Positions 8,063-16,345 of a stretch of DNA of 36,860 nt are shown here, in pieces; the first letter of the stretch is position 1; each line of letters starts with the position of its first letter. Where the stretch lies: NCBI GenBank assembly GCA_947495555.1, contig CANLZI010000001.1, positions 1 through 36,860 on the forward strand, read 5' to 3'. The notes below the pieces were generated by a model. The model did no database searches. It was given only the letters and a program-made list of their open reading frames with translations, and was not told where the DNA came from. The position numbers were made by a program, and so were the translations under genes. Source of the DNA: an uncultured Erythrobacter sp. (GTDB lineage Bacteria; Pseudomonadota; Alphaproteobacteria; Sphingomonadales; Sphingomonadaceae).

Positions 8063-9301
8063 ATGTGGCGAATAATGGGCCCGGCTCTGCTGTTTTCCGG
8101 GTCAGCCATCGGCACCTCCCATCTGGTGCAATCGACACGGGCTGGCGCTTTATACGGCCTGGCGATGCTGTCAGTCATCTTGCTGGCAGGCATATTGAAA
8201 TATCCCGCGTTTCGATTTGCGGTTGATTACGGCCATTCCACCCGCCGTTCGATCATGGTCGGATATAGGGAGCTTGGATTGTGGGCACCGTTGCTGTTCG
8301 CTGCAGCCGGATTGACCATTATGCCGATCATTATTGCGGCTTTGTCGATGGCGACATCGGGCATCAGCGTGGTCGTGTTTGGGGTAGATTTGCCAGTCCA
8401 GCTGACCGCAGTCTCGCTGATTGCGATGTCTGCGTTTGTGCTCCTATTCGGCGGGTACAATTGGCTCGATTGGATCAATCGGGTGCTGGTATTGTTTCTG
8501 GTTGTCGCGACCTTGGTAACGACCGTACTGGTTCTGCCGCAGGTGAACTGGTCCACATTTGCCCAAGTAGGATGGGTGTTTGATCCCAAAGCGATATTGT
8601 TCGTAGTCGCATTGGCCGGTTTCATGCCCACCGCATTGGAAGCCTCTGTGACGCAGTCAATATGGACTGCAAAGGCCGAACAACGCCTGGGAGACGGCCA
8701 AGAGGCCACCACGCGCGATGCACGCGGAGCTTTCTTTATCGGCTATGCGCTGACCATGGTGTTGGCGGTGTGTTTTTGCATCATGGGGGCCGGAGTGATG
8801 CATGCTGGTGGGATTGCACCAGAATCGAGTGCAACCGGCTTCGCTCAACAGATTATCGATCTCTATAGCTCTACTTTGGGGCAGGGCGCTGCAGCCTTGG
8901 CTGCCGTTGCGGCCTTGTCAGCAATGCTGACGACCTTGCTGGTTGCTATGGATATTGGGGCGCGCAATACGGCGACCACTTGGAGCGAAACATTTGGCCA
9001 GTCAGAACGCCTGCAAACTGAGGCGGAGGCCTCTACTCTGCCTTATCGCATTTCCGTTGTGCTGTTGCTGATTGCAGGCAGCACCATTGTGCTAACTCTG
9101 CTAGGCAGCTTTACTGATTTGATGGATTTGGCGACGAGCGCCGCCTTCGTGATCGCTCCGATCATAGCAGGCCTAAACTATCTGGTGGTGACCCGCTGCA
9201 CCATGCCTGACGATGCGCGACCTGGCGCGGCGATGCGTGCGCTCAATCTGTTCGCGATTGTTGTTATGACGTCGCTCGCCGTGGCGTATTTCATAATCTG
9301 A
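8063..9301 (+). CDS. NRAMP-like membrane transporter
   Basis: This 412-aa inner-membrane protein has about 11 hydrophobic segments spread over its whole length. It resembles the NRAMP/SLC11 family of proton-coupled Mn/Fe transporters, especially in the first segment (GPALLFSGSAIGTSHLVQ) and the sixth (ALAGFMPTALEASVTQ). Canonical NRAMP proteins bind metal with DPGN in segment 1 and MPH in segment 6. Here the matching places read GSAIGTSH (13-20) and MPT (188-190), so Mn/Fe selectivity should not be assumed. The start follows AAGGA and lies three bases after the secreted protein gene, indicating an operon. Substrate is unknown; a divergent NRAMP branch (some transport Mg or Al) is the best description. 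Confidence 0.8.
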   Translation: MWRIMGPALLFSGSAIGTSHLVQSTRAGALYGLAMLSVILLAGILKYPAFRFAVDYGHSTRRSIMVGYRELGLWAPLLFAAAGLTIMPIIIAALSMATSGISVVVFGVDLPVQLTAVSLIAMSAFVLLFGGYNWLDWINRVLVLFLVVATLVTTVLVLPQVNWSTFAQVGWVFDPKAILFVVALAGFMPTALEASVTQSIWTAKAEQRLGDGQEATTRDARGAFFIGYALTMVLAVCFCIMGAGVMHAGGIAPESSATGFAQQIIDLYSSTLGQGAAALAAVAALSAMLTTLLVAMDIGARNTATTWSETFGQSERLQTEAEASTLPYRISVVLLLIAGSTIVLTLLGSFTDLMDLATSAAFVIAPIIAGLNYLVVTRCTMPDDARPGAAMRALNLFAIVVMTSLAVAYFII

Positions 9302-9310
9302 CCAAACGGA

Positions 9311-9338
9311 AAGGGCGAACCTGTGCAGGCCCGCCCTT
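9311..9338. terminator. Hairpin between the convergent transporter and accC genes
   Basis: AAGGGCG pairs with CGCCCTT, and an inner CCTG/CAGG pair closes a TG loop. It lies ten bases after the transporter stop and 12 bases beyond the accC stop, so it could serve both strands. No strong T-run follows on either side, which lowers confidence. Confidence 0.5.
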
Positions 9339-9349
9339 GTATGATCAGA

Positions 9350-10699
9350 CTAGCCTGCGCGCTCAGCCAGCCATTCTTCCAACCATTTGATCGAATAATC
9401 GCCGTTCAGGATATCATCCTGCCGGATCAATTCTTGATGCAGTGGGATGTTCGTTTTGACACCTTCCACCACCATCTCTTCCAAGGCACGGCGAAGGCGC
9501 ATGATGCACTTTTCACGATTGCGGCCGTAAACGATCAGCTTTGCAATCATGGAATCGTAATAGGGCGGGATCGAGTATCCAGCATACAGGCCTGAATCGA
9601 CCCGGACGTGCATGCCGCCTGCCGCATGGTAATAGCTGACTTTGCCGGGCGAGGGGGCAAAGGTGAACGGATCTTCTGCATTGATCCGACATTCAATGGC
9701 ATGGCCCTGAAATTCGACCTCGTCCTGCGTGACCGACAATGGCTTGCCTGCAGCTACGCGGATTTGTTCACGGACCAGATCGATGCCGGTGATCATTTCC
9801 GTCACAGGGTGTTCGACCTGAAGGCGGGTGTTCATCTCGATGAAGAAGAACTCGCCATCTTCCCACAAGAACTCGATCGTTCCCGCGCCGCGATAGCCCA
9901 TGTCGCGCATCGCCTTTGAGCAAACTTCGCCCATACGCATCCGCTCTTCTTCGGAGATAACCGGCGAGGGCGCTTCTTCCAGCACCTTTTGGTGGCGGCG
10001 TTGCAAAGAACAATCGCGCTCGCCCAAATGGATGGCATTGCCTTTGCCATCGCCAAACACCTGAAATTCAATGTGGCGCGGATTCCCGAGATATTTTTCG
10101 AGATAAACGGTGGCATCGCCAAAGGCTGCTTTGGCTTCGCTGCCGGCCTGTTGCATCAGCGTTTCGAGTTGGTCTTCGCTCTCGCACACCTTCATACCGC
10201 GACCGCCGCCGCCAGAGGCAGCCTTGATGATCACGGGATAGCCAATTTCCGCAGCAATCTTTTTGGCTTCACCAACATCGCTGATCGCGCCGTCAGAGCC
10301 AGGCACCAACGGCAGGCCCAACGCACCAGCGGTTTGCTTGGCAGCGACCTTGTCACCCATTGTCCGGATATGTTCAGGTTTTGGCCCGATCCAGGCGATG
10401 TCATGTGCCTCGACGATTTCGGCAAATTGCTCGTTCTCTGACAAGAAGCCATAGCCCGGGTGAATGGCATCGCAATGCGCCACTTCAGCCGCTGAAATAA
10501 TCGCCGCCACATTCAAATAGCTGTCGGTTGCCGCAGGCGGTCCGATGCAAACCGCATGGTCTGCCAGCCGGACATGCATGGCATCGGCATCAGCGGTGGA
10601 GTGCACCGCCACCGTTTCGATGCCCATTTCGTGGGCCGCGCGATGGATGCGCAATGCGATCTCGCCGCGGTTGGCAATCAGGATGCGGGTAATGGCCAT
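9350..10699 (-). CDS. accC: Acetyl-CoA carboxylase, biotin carboxylase subunit
   Basis: This is the ATP-grasp enzyme that carboxylates biotin on AccB, the first half-reaction of malonyl-CoA formation. At 449 aa it equals the E. coli length. It shows the N-terminal Rossmann-like start ([17 protein letters not shown]), the glycine-rich ATP loop ([13 protein letters not shown]), the [19 protein letters not shown] segment and the catalytic [14 protein letters not shown] motif, followed by the C-terminal domain. It begins seven bases after the accB stop codon, so the two subunits are translated from one message with aroQ upstream. No abnormal features are seen. Confidence 0.98.
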   Translation of the reverse strand: MAITRILIANRGEIALRIHRAAHEMGIETVAVHSTADADAMHVRLADHAVCIGPPAATDSYLNVAAIISAAEVAHCDAIHPGYGFLSENEQFAEIVEAHDIAWIGPKPEHIRTMGDKVAAKQTAGALGLPLVPGSDGAISDVGEAKKIAAEIGYPVIIKAASGGGGRGMKVCESEDQLETLMQQAGSEAKAAFGDATVYLEKYLGNPRHIEFQVFGDGKGNAIHLGERDCSLQRRHQKVLEEAPSPVISEEERMRMGEVCSKAMRDMGYRGAGTIEFLWEDGEFFFIEMNTRLQVEHPVTEMITGIDLVREQIRVAAGKPLSVTQDEVEFQGHAIECRINAEDPFTFAPSPGKVSYYHAAGGMHVRVDSGLYAGYSIPPYYDSMIAKLIVYGRNREKCIMRLRRALEEMVVEGVKTNIPLHQELIRQDDILNGDYSIKWLEEWLAERAG

Positions 10700-10706
10700 T
10701 GCTGGA

Positions 10707-11216
10707 TTACCCGATGACGATCAGAGGTTGGTCGAATTCGATCGGCTGGGCGTTCTCCACCAGGATTGCTTTAACCGTGCCAGATTTTTCCGCCTTGATC
10801 GGGTTCATCACCTTCATCGCTTCTACGATCAAAATGGTGTCGCCTTCCTTCACGCTGTCGCCAACGTTGATGAACGGATCGGCGCCCGGTTCTGAGGACA
10901 GATAGGCTGTGCCGACCATGGGGGACTTTTGCGCATCGGCATTGTCGGCAGCTGGTGCGGCCTCTTCTGCCGGGGCAGGAGCCGCAGCAGCGGGCGCAGC
11001 AGCAGCGGGTGCCGGAGCCGCCGCCATTACCGGCGGCGCAGCAGCAACGCCGCCTCTGGCCACGCGGATACGGCGATCATCATCCTCTACTTCGATTTCG
11101 GTTAGTCCAGTCTCGTTCAGCATCTCTGCGAGTTCGCGAACAAGTTTGGTATCGACATTCATGCCAGGCCCCTTTGATGATTTGCGACGCCCGCCATTTG
11201 TCTTGCTTTCAGCCAT
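10707..11216 (-). CDS. accB: Acetyl-CoA carboxylase biotin carboxyl carrier protein
   Basis: This 169-aa protein carries the biotin that shuttles CO2 between AccC and the carboxyltransferase. The biotinyl domain is C-terminal, with the EAMKVMN motif (Lys135 is the biotin attachment site) and the [10 protein letters not shown] hairpin, plus the preceding thumb-like stretch typical of AccB. An Ala/Pro linker (about 58-90) joins it to an N-terminal helical part. The ATG at 11216 has AAGGGG five bases upstream; a second ATG at 11162 is the alternative, removing a Lys/Ser-rich leader. It lies between aroQ and accC in the same direction. Confidence 0.98.
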   Translation of the reverse strand: MAESKTNGGRRKSSKGPGMNVDTKLVRELAEMLNETGLTEIEVEDDDRRIRVARGGVAAAPPVMAAAPAPAAAAPAAAAPAPAEEAAPAADNADAQKSPMVGTAYLSSEPGADPFINVGDSVKEGDTILIVEAMKVMNPIKAEKSGTVKAILVENAQPIEFDQPLIVIG

Positions 11217-11310
11217 TTTTACCCCTTGGCAGATGTGTTGAGGCTGTGACTATGCGGGGGAATTGCGGCTGGCAAGAGGCGGCGTTGCAATTTTAGCAAT
11301 TCTGCCCTGG

Positions 11311-11760
11311 TCAGACTTCGCCATTTCCAATCGCTTCCAGTGCGATAACATAGCTTTGCGCTCCGTGCCCCTGGACCGTTTTGGCCGCTGCCTTGGCAAT
11401 ATAGGACAGGTGGCGAAATTCCTCGCGCGTGGACGGATCGGACAAATGCACTTCGATAACAGGCGTGGAAATTGCCTTGATCGCATCCAACAGCGCGATC
11501 GAGGTGTGGGTATAGGCAGCCGCGTTTAGCAGCACAGCACGCGCGCCTTCGGCCTGCGCTTCGTGCAGCCAATCGACCAGCATGCCCTCATGATTGGTTT
11601 GGCGCATATCGATGGTCAAACCCATCTCTTGCGCGCGATCTTCTAGCATCCCGGCAATATCGTCGAGCGTATCGGAGCCGTAAATTTCGGGCTCCCGCAG
11701 GCCGAGCAGGTTTAGATTGGGCCCATTGAGGACGTAGATGACAGGCTTTGTATCGCTCAT
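11311..11760 (-). CDS. aroQ: Type II 3-dehydroquinate dehydratase
   Basis: This 149-aa enzyme converts 3-dehydroquinate to 3-dehydroshikimate in the shikimate pathway; the family forms dodecamers. Family hallmarks are clear: [17 protein letters not shown] with the catalytic Tyr, [32 protein letters not shown] and [18 protein letters not shown] with the catalytic His. Length is typical. The gene opens the aroQ-accB-accC cluster, 94 bases upstream of accB, an order common in alphaproteobacteria. It may share a transcript with accBC. Confidence 0.97.
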   Translation of the reverse strand: MSDTKPVIYVLNGPNLNLLGLREPEIYGSDTLDDIAGMLEDRAQEMGLTIDMRQTNHEGMLVDWLHEAQAEGARAVLLNAAAYTHTSIALLDAIKAISTPVIEVHLSDPSTREEFRHLSYIAKAAAKTVQGHGAQSYVIALEAIGNGEV

Positions 11761-11935
11761 GGCAATGGCCTAGCGCCAAGCGGCTGGTTTAGAAAGAGCC
11801 AAGAGGCATCCTGAAGGCATAAGCGCGCTGTCGGCCGAGAAGGTAATTGGCACAATCGCAGCATTCGTGCGTTCGGCACAGTAACATCGACCCATCAAGC
11901 CAGTCACGGGCTGGAGCAAACGGACACCAAACCGC

Positions 11936-12613
11936 ATGAAAAAACTTATCTGGATTTTGTTGGCAATTTCCGGCGTCATATTTCTCGCCGCACTGGCATG
12001 GGGTCTGTATTCAAGCAACAGCGTAGAGACGCCGGAATACGAAGTTGTCAGCCAGTCTGGCGATATAGAAATACGCCAGTACGCGCCTATGATCGCGGCT
12101 GAAGCAACTGTGACCGGAGAGCAGGATCAGGCGATCAATAAGGGCTTCCGCATCATCGCCGACTATATTTTTGGCAACAACCAGTCGGCTGACGGTATTG
12201 CAATGACGGCCCCTGTTACGCAGCAATCTGGCGAGGATATTGCGATGACCGCACCGGTTACCCAGCAACCGAGCGAGAATATCGCCATGACCGCGCCTGT
12301 CACTCAGCAGTCAGACGGAAATTCATGGAATGTGCGTTTCATCATGCCGTCAAAATACACGATGGAGACGATTCCGCTTCCGGTGAACCCCGATGTGAAG
12401 TTGGTTGCAGTGCCATCGAAACGCTTTGCCGCGATCCGGTTCTCTGGCCTTGCGGGTGAAAGCAAGCTCGACCGCTATGCCCAAGAATTGTTGGAATATA
12501 TGGACGCTCAAGAACTGACGCCGATCGCAGCGCCGCAATATGCATTCTACAACGATCCATGGACGCTGCCCTTCTTGCGCCGCAACGAGGTGATGATCGA
12601 GATTGCACAATAG
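11936..12613 (+). CDS. SOUL-family haem-binding protein
   Basis: This 225-aa protein has an N-terminal membrane anchor or signal (residues 3-22, ILLAISGVIFLAALAWGLY). The SOUL/HBP domain follows (about 32-225): YEVVSQSGDIEIRQYAPMIAAEATV at the start and FYNDPWTLPFLRRNEVMIEI at the end are typical. The family binds haem or tetrapyrroles in some members; the bacterial role is poorly defined. The conserved IAMTAPV motif is present three times in tandem (residues 88-129) rather than once. The gene stands alone between two minus-strand genes. SOUL assignment is firm; haem binding here is inferred. Confidence 0.93.
   Translation: MKKLIWILLAISGVIFLAALAWGLYSSNSVETPEYEVVSQSGDIEIRQYAPMIAAEATVTGEQDQAINKGFRIIADYIFGNNQSADGIAMTAPVTQQSGEDIAMTAPVTQQPSENIAMTAPVTQQSDGNSWNVRFIMPSKYTMETIPLPVNPDVKLVAVPSKRFAAIRFSGLAGESKLDRYAQELLEYMDAQELTPIAAPQYAFYNDPWTLPFLRRNEVMIEIAQ
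12197..12322 (+). repeat. Three 42-bp tandem repeats in the SOUL gene
   Basis: The copies at 12197-12238, 12239-12280 and 12281-12322 encode IAMTAPVTQQ followed by SGED, PSEN and SDGN. The first ten residues are identical in all three, while many third codon positions differ. This points to conservation at the protein level. Confidence 0.95.
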
Positions 12614-12646
12614 GGATTAAGACGGGTGGTGATCATCGGGCGCGTG

Positions 12647-13060
12647 TCAGGGCTCAACACCCTTTACTTTGCCCCATTGGCGCGCGGCGGTGTAGCCGAG
12701 GTAACCAGTGCCAAACAGCGCATAGAGAGGCTCTGGCAGGCCCGACAAATAGGCATTCATACCGGTGGCGATATCGCTTGCCGCAGCTGGATTGAACGCC
12801 GCCAGGATTCCCATCGGAAGCGCCCATAGGATCAGGGCATATATGACATACAGGAAGCTGGGGCGGGCGCGGCTAGTCCAAGGGTCTTTTGAATTTGCCT
12901 CGGCCACAATGGCAGACAGACGGGCCTCAATATGTTTGAGTTCCTGCGAGCCCTCCAAATGGATCAATTCCAATTTGGCCTTTGCAGCGGCTTGCTTGTC
13001 GGGAATGATCTTGTCGATGATCGATGCGATGGGTCCGATCAAAGTCTCAAGAATGGCCAT
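12647..13060 (-). CDS. Holin of 3TM type related to gene-transfer-agent release
   Basis: This is a 137-aa small membrane protein. It starts MAILETLIGPIASIIDKIIPDK, then has a charged amphipathic helix (KAKLELIHLEGSQELKHIEARL). SARP-type residues (WTSRARPSFLYVIYALILWALPMG) lead into one or two clear membrane segments, followed by a C-terminal segment (LFGTGYLGYTAARQWGKVKG). This layout matches the alphaproteobacterial GTA/phage holin family. GGAG lies eight bases before the ATG at 13060; the frame extending to 13111 is rejected as a start. No endolysin, capsid or tail gene is in the window, so it is a solitary copy. Confidence 0.85.
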   Translation of the reverse strand: MAILETLIGPIASIIDKIIPDKQAAAKAKLELIHLEGSQELKHIEARLSAIVAEANSKDPWTSRARPSFLYVIYALILWALPMGILAAFNPAAASDIATGMNAYLSGLPEPLYALFGTGYLGYTAARQWGKVKGVEP

Positions 13061-13138
13061 TGGTTGCGCTCCATACTGCGAATCGCAATGTGAGTAACCA
13101 AATCGGTTCAAGTAGGAAAATAATATTTCCTAAATGGA

Positions 13139-14023
13139 CTATTCATCCGACTCAGCCAATATCCGCTCAGCCAAGGCCAGATGCGGCCGGTCAAGCATAT
13201 TGCCGTTTAAAGCCACAGCGCCGGCACCCGGATTGTCGGCAAAGGCCTGCACAATCGCTTTGGCGTGCGCAATTTCGTCGGCCGAGGGGGTGAAGGCGGT
13301 GTTGATAGGATCAACTTGGGCTGGGTGGATCGCCAACATACCGCGAAAGCCCTGACGGCGAACGCGAAGTGCGCGCTCGGCCAGCTTTTCCAGATCGCGA
13401 AATTCTGGCTGCACCGTTTCAATCGGGGCGACGCCTGCTTTGGCGGCTCCCAGCAGGCACAGGCTGCGTGCCAATTCGAAGGTGTGGCTATATTCGCCAT
13501 CCGGGCCGCGTTGTTCCTGCGCCCCGATCGCGGCGGACAAATCTTCTGCCCCCCAAGTCATCGCTGCCAAGCGCGGCGTGCCGGCATAGGTGCCAGTCGT
13601 AAACATGGCGGCGGCGGTTTCCGTCACCAAGGGTATCACTTTGATGGATCCGCGGGTTACGCCAAAGCCTGCCTCCCGCTCGTTCAATAGGGCGTGGAGC
13701 GCCTCTACATCGTGTCCACCTTCAGCCTTGGGCAGCATGATGCCGCCGGGTGCAGCCTCGATGATGGCATCCAAATCGTGCTCGGCCAGACCTGACGATA
13801 GCGGATTGATTCGGACCCAGATACGGTGCTTGTCCTCACGCTCTGCCAGAAAGTCGCGCACCATTTGGCGGGCCAATGGCTTGTTGTCGGGCATCACTGC
13901 GTCTTCGAGGTCGAGCAATGCAATATCGGCTGCGCTTTCGCTCGCCTTGGTCATCTTTTTCAGGCTGTCGCCAGGGGCGAAAAGCCATGACCGCATTTTC
14001 GCTTGAGGTGTCGTGTTGCTCAT
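13139..14023 (-). CDS. CoA ester lyase of the HpcH/HpaI-CitE family
   Basis: This is a 294-aa TIM-barrel enzyme. The family cleaves (or hydrolyses) malyl-, citramalyl- or citryl-CoA type esters using a divalent metal. Motifs seen are RSWLFAPGDS at the N terminus, LLDLEDAV, an Arg-containing strand (RIWVRINPLSS), GIMLPKAEGG, TETAAAMFT and AAMTWGAEDLSAAIGA with the metal-binding Glu/Asp, and IHPAQVDPINTAFTPS near the end. The Arg-rich LLDLED and WGAED context resembles CitE-like/CLYBL proteins, so the substrate is probably a short hydroxyacyl-CoA. AGGAG fits ATG 14023 best (nine bases), while ATG 14029 is also possible. It follows the holin gene region but no pathway partner is adjacent. Confidence 0.9.
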   Translation of the reverse strand: MSNTTPQAKMRSWLFAPGDSLKKMTKASESAADIALLDLEDAVMPDNKPLARQMVRDFLAEREDKHRIWVRINPLSSGLAEHDLDAIIEAAPGGIMLPKAEGGHDVEALHALLNEREAGFGVTRGSIKVIPLVTETAAAMFTTGTYAGTPRLAAMTWGAEDLSAAIGAQEQRGPDGEYSHTFELARSLCLLGAAKAGVAPIETVQPEFRDLEKLAERALRVRRQGFRGMLAIHPAQVDPINTAFTPSADEIAHAKAIVQAFADNPGAGAVALNGNMLDRPHLALAERILAESDE

Positions 14024-14097
14024 CGCCATAGTCTCCTGCACCAGCGGTTAGGCTGAGCGGAGGCGCTTCGCAACATGACAATTGTGAGGAAATCCAC

Positions 14098-14174
14098 TGG
14101 TCGGGACGACTGGATTCGAACCAGCGACCCCTACACCCCCAGTATAGTGCGCTACCAGACTGCGCCACGTCCCG
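14098..14174 (-). tRNA. tRNA-Pro (anticodon GGG)
   Basis: The 77-nt cloverleaf has acceptor CGGGACG/CGTCCCG, anticodon stem CTATA/TGTAG and loop CTGGGGG (anticodon GGG). The T arm contains GTTCGAATC and a CCA end is encoded. The C1-G72 pair again fits Pro. With the UGG isoacceptor at 4658-4734 this gives two proline tRNAs in one window. Confidence 0.93.
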
Positions 14175-14385
14175 ATCAGTGGAAGGCGCGCCTATACGGC
14201 GGTGTTTGGTGAGAGGCAAGCGTGCAAAAGAGCTTTACCGGGTGGCAGTCGCAATTGCGGGGGACTTGCAATGCTGCTAACCGCGCCCACTTAGCGCAAA
14301 AGGCATGTTTTCGGTCGCGGCCCAATGGTTGCAGCCAGTCATTCCTTTTCAGACAGACAGTACGATAAAGGCAGGTCTTACAAAG

Positions 14386-14706
14386 ATGCTTGAAATTCTA
14401 GCCGCCGCAGCCGGTGCAGATGCACCACCAGCTTGGATGCAATGGGCGCCGATTGTCGGCATGATCCTGATTTTCTGGTTCCTGATCATTCGTCCGCAGA
14501 TGAAGCGTCAGAAAGAACATCAGCAAAAAGTCGCTGGCATCAAGAAGGGCGATCAAGTGATCACCGCAGGTGGCCTGGTTGGCAAGGTCCACAAGGTGGA
14601 TGATGATTATGCCGAGATTGATCTGGCCCAAGGCGTTCGTGTGAAAGCCGTCAAAACGACCATTGGTGATATTATCCCACCAGGTGGCAAAGCCGCTAAC
14701 GACTGA
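14386..14706 (+). CDS. yajC: Preprotein translocase accessory subunit YajC
   Basis: This 106-aa inner-membrane protein associates with SecDF at the Sec translocon. It has one membrane helix (about 18-37, WMQWAPIVGMILIFWFLIIRP) followed by the family motif RPQMKRQKEHQ and the cytoplasmic beta-rich part (KKGDQVITAGGLVGKVHKV...). The start at 14386 gives the standard short N terminus; a longer frame starting at 14305 is not supported. It heads the yajC-secD-secF operon, 26 bases before secD. Confidence 0.97.
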   Translation: MLEILAAAAGADAPPAWMQWAPIVGMILIFWFLIIRPQMKRQKEHQQKVAGIKKGDQVITAGGLVGKVHKVDDDYAEIDLAQGVRVKAVKTTIGDIIPPGGKAAND

Positions 14707-14732
14707 TGGTTGATTGGACGGGACGCTAGATT

Positions 14733-16331
14733 ATGCTTGATTTTCCAACGTGGAAGAAAGCTTGGCTGTGGGCGATTACCCTTATCGCTGCGCTGGCTGC
14801 TCTCCCGTCCATTTTTGCGGCCAGTGGCTATGACTGGCCCCAAACGCTGCCCGATCCAGAGGTCAATCTTGGTCTCGATTTGGCAGGTGGTAGCCACATT
14901 CTCCTCGAAGCTGAGCCCGAGCAGGTCGCGGCGCAGCGACTTGAGAATATGGAAGAATCCGTTCGCTCATTGATGGCCAATGCAGAGCCACGCATTCGCA
15001 TTGGCGATGTTGCGACCAACAACGGCAATCTCAGCTTCCTGCTCGATGACAGTAGCGATCTTGATCGCGCACGCGAAGATTTGATGCCTTTGGTGAACGG
15101 CACCGGGTTGATCCGCGAATGGGATCTAACCGTGGTTGATGGCCAAAGAGTGGTACTGACACCGACCCAAGACGGTTTGGAAACAGCGGTCAGCCAGGCG
15201 ATGGAAAGCGCCACTGAAGTGGTCCGCAAGCGGATCGATGCCTTGGGAACGCGCGAGCCGACGATCATTCGTCAGGGTGATACGCGGATTGTGGTCCAGG
15301 TGCCGGGTCTTCAGGATCCTGACCAGTTGAAAGATTTGCTGGGTCAGACGGCTAAACTTGAATTCAAGCTGGTTGATCAAAACGCTCTGCCCAGCAATGT
15401 GGCGGCAGGTATTGCGCCTCCGGGTAGCCAGATTTTCCCTTATGTCGAAGATTCGCCCTTTGCGGGTACGTCCTTGGCCGTGCGCCGGCTGGGCGGCATT
15501 CGCGGTGACAATCTTACCGGCGCGAGCGCTGGGGTCAGCCCACAGAACAACGAAAATGTGGTTAACATCCAATTCGACACGCAGGGCGGTGCAAAATTCG
15601 CCAAGCTGACGACCGAGAACGTCAACCGGCCATTTGCCATCATCCTTGATGGTGAGATTTTGTCTGCGCCCAATATCAACGAGCCGATCTTGGGTGGTGG
15701 GGCGCAAATTTCGGGTAGTTTTACCGCAGAATCTGCCAACCAGCTCGCGATCTCTTTACGGTCCGGCGCGCTGCCGGTTGACCTGACGGTTATCGAAGAG
15801 CGCACGGTCGGACCCGATTTGGGGGCCGATTCCATCCGCAAGGGTTTGCTGGCGCTGATGATCGGTTCGATTGCGGTGATCGTGCTGATGATCGCAAGCT
15901 ATGGCCGCTTCGGTGTCTATTCGACCATCGCCTTGTTCTTCAACGTGCTGATGATCCTGGGCATTATGGCGGTGCTGAACACCACTTTGACCTTGCCGGG
16001 CATTGCCGGCTTCGTCCTGACCATTGGTGCAGCGGTTGATGCCAATGTGCTGATCAACGAACGTATTCGCGAGGAGCGCAAGCGAGGGCGGCGCGTCATC
16101 GCCGCAGTTGAAAACGGTTACAAAGAAGCAAGTCGCGCGATTTACGATGCGAACATCACCAACTTTATTGCCGGTGTTCTGTTGTTCCTGTTCGGCTCTG
16201 GCCCAATTCGCGGTTTTGCCGTTGTTCTGGTCGTCGGCCTGTTCACCTCGGTCTTTACGGCCGTAATTCTGACCCGAATGTGGGTTGCCGGATGGCTTCG
16301 CAAGTCGCGGCCAAACGATCTGAATATCTAA
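14733..16331 (+). CDS. secD: Protein translocase subunit SecD
   Basis: This 532-aa RND-family membrane protein works with SecF to use the proton gradient for late steps of protein export. A first membrane segment (about 8-28) is followed by a large periplasmic P1 domain that includes LGLDLAGGSHILLEAEPEQ. Five further segments fill the C-terminal third, with the conserved GIAGFVLTIGAAVDANVLINERIREE block in segment 4. Length is in the usual range (500-620 aa). It sits between yajC and secF, with secF beginning 14 bases after its stop codon. Confidence 0.98.
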   Translation: MLDFPTWKKAWLWAITLIAALAALPSIFAASGYDWPQTLPDPEVNLGLDLAGGSHILLEAEPEQVAAQRLENMEESVRSLMANAEPRIRIGDVATNNGNLSFLLDDSSDLDRAREDLMPLVNGTGLIREWDLTVVDGQRVVLTPTQDGLETAVSQAMESATEVVRKRIDALGTREPTIIRQGDTRIVVQVPGLQDPDQLKDLLGQTAKLEFKLVDQNALPSNVAAGIAPPGSQIFPYVEDSPFAGTSLAVRRLGGIRGDNLTGASAGVSPQNNENVVNIQFDTQGGAKFAKLTTENVNRPFAIILDGEILSAPNINEPILGGGAQISGSFTAESANQLAISLRSGALPVDLTVIEERTVGPDLGADSIRKGLLALMIGSIAVIVLMIASYGRFGVYSTIALFFNVLMILGIMAVLNTTLTLPGIAGFVLTIGAAVDANVLINERIREERKRGRRVIAAVENGYKEASRAIYDANITNFIAGVLLFLFGSGPIRGFAVVLVVGLFTSVFTAVILTRMWVAGWLRKSRPNDLNI

Positions 16332-16345
16332 GGGAGGAAAGTGCG

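Noticed and set aside
12647..14023. Idea that holin and CoA ester lyase form a phage or GTA remnant
   Set aside because: The lyase is a metabolic enzyme and no phage structural gene, integrase or attachment site is visible around them.
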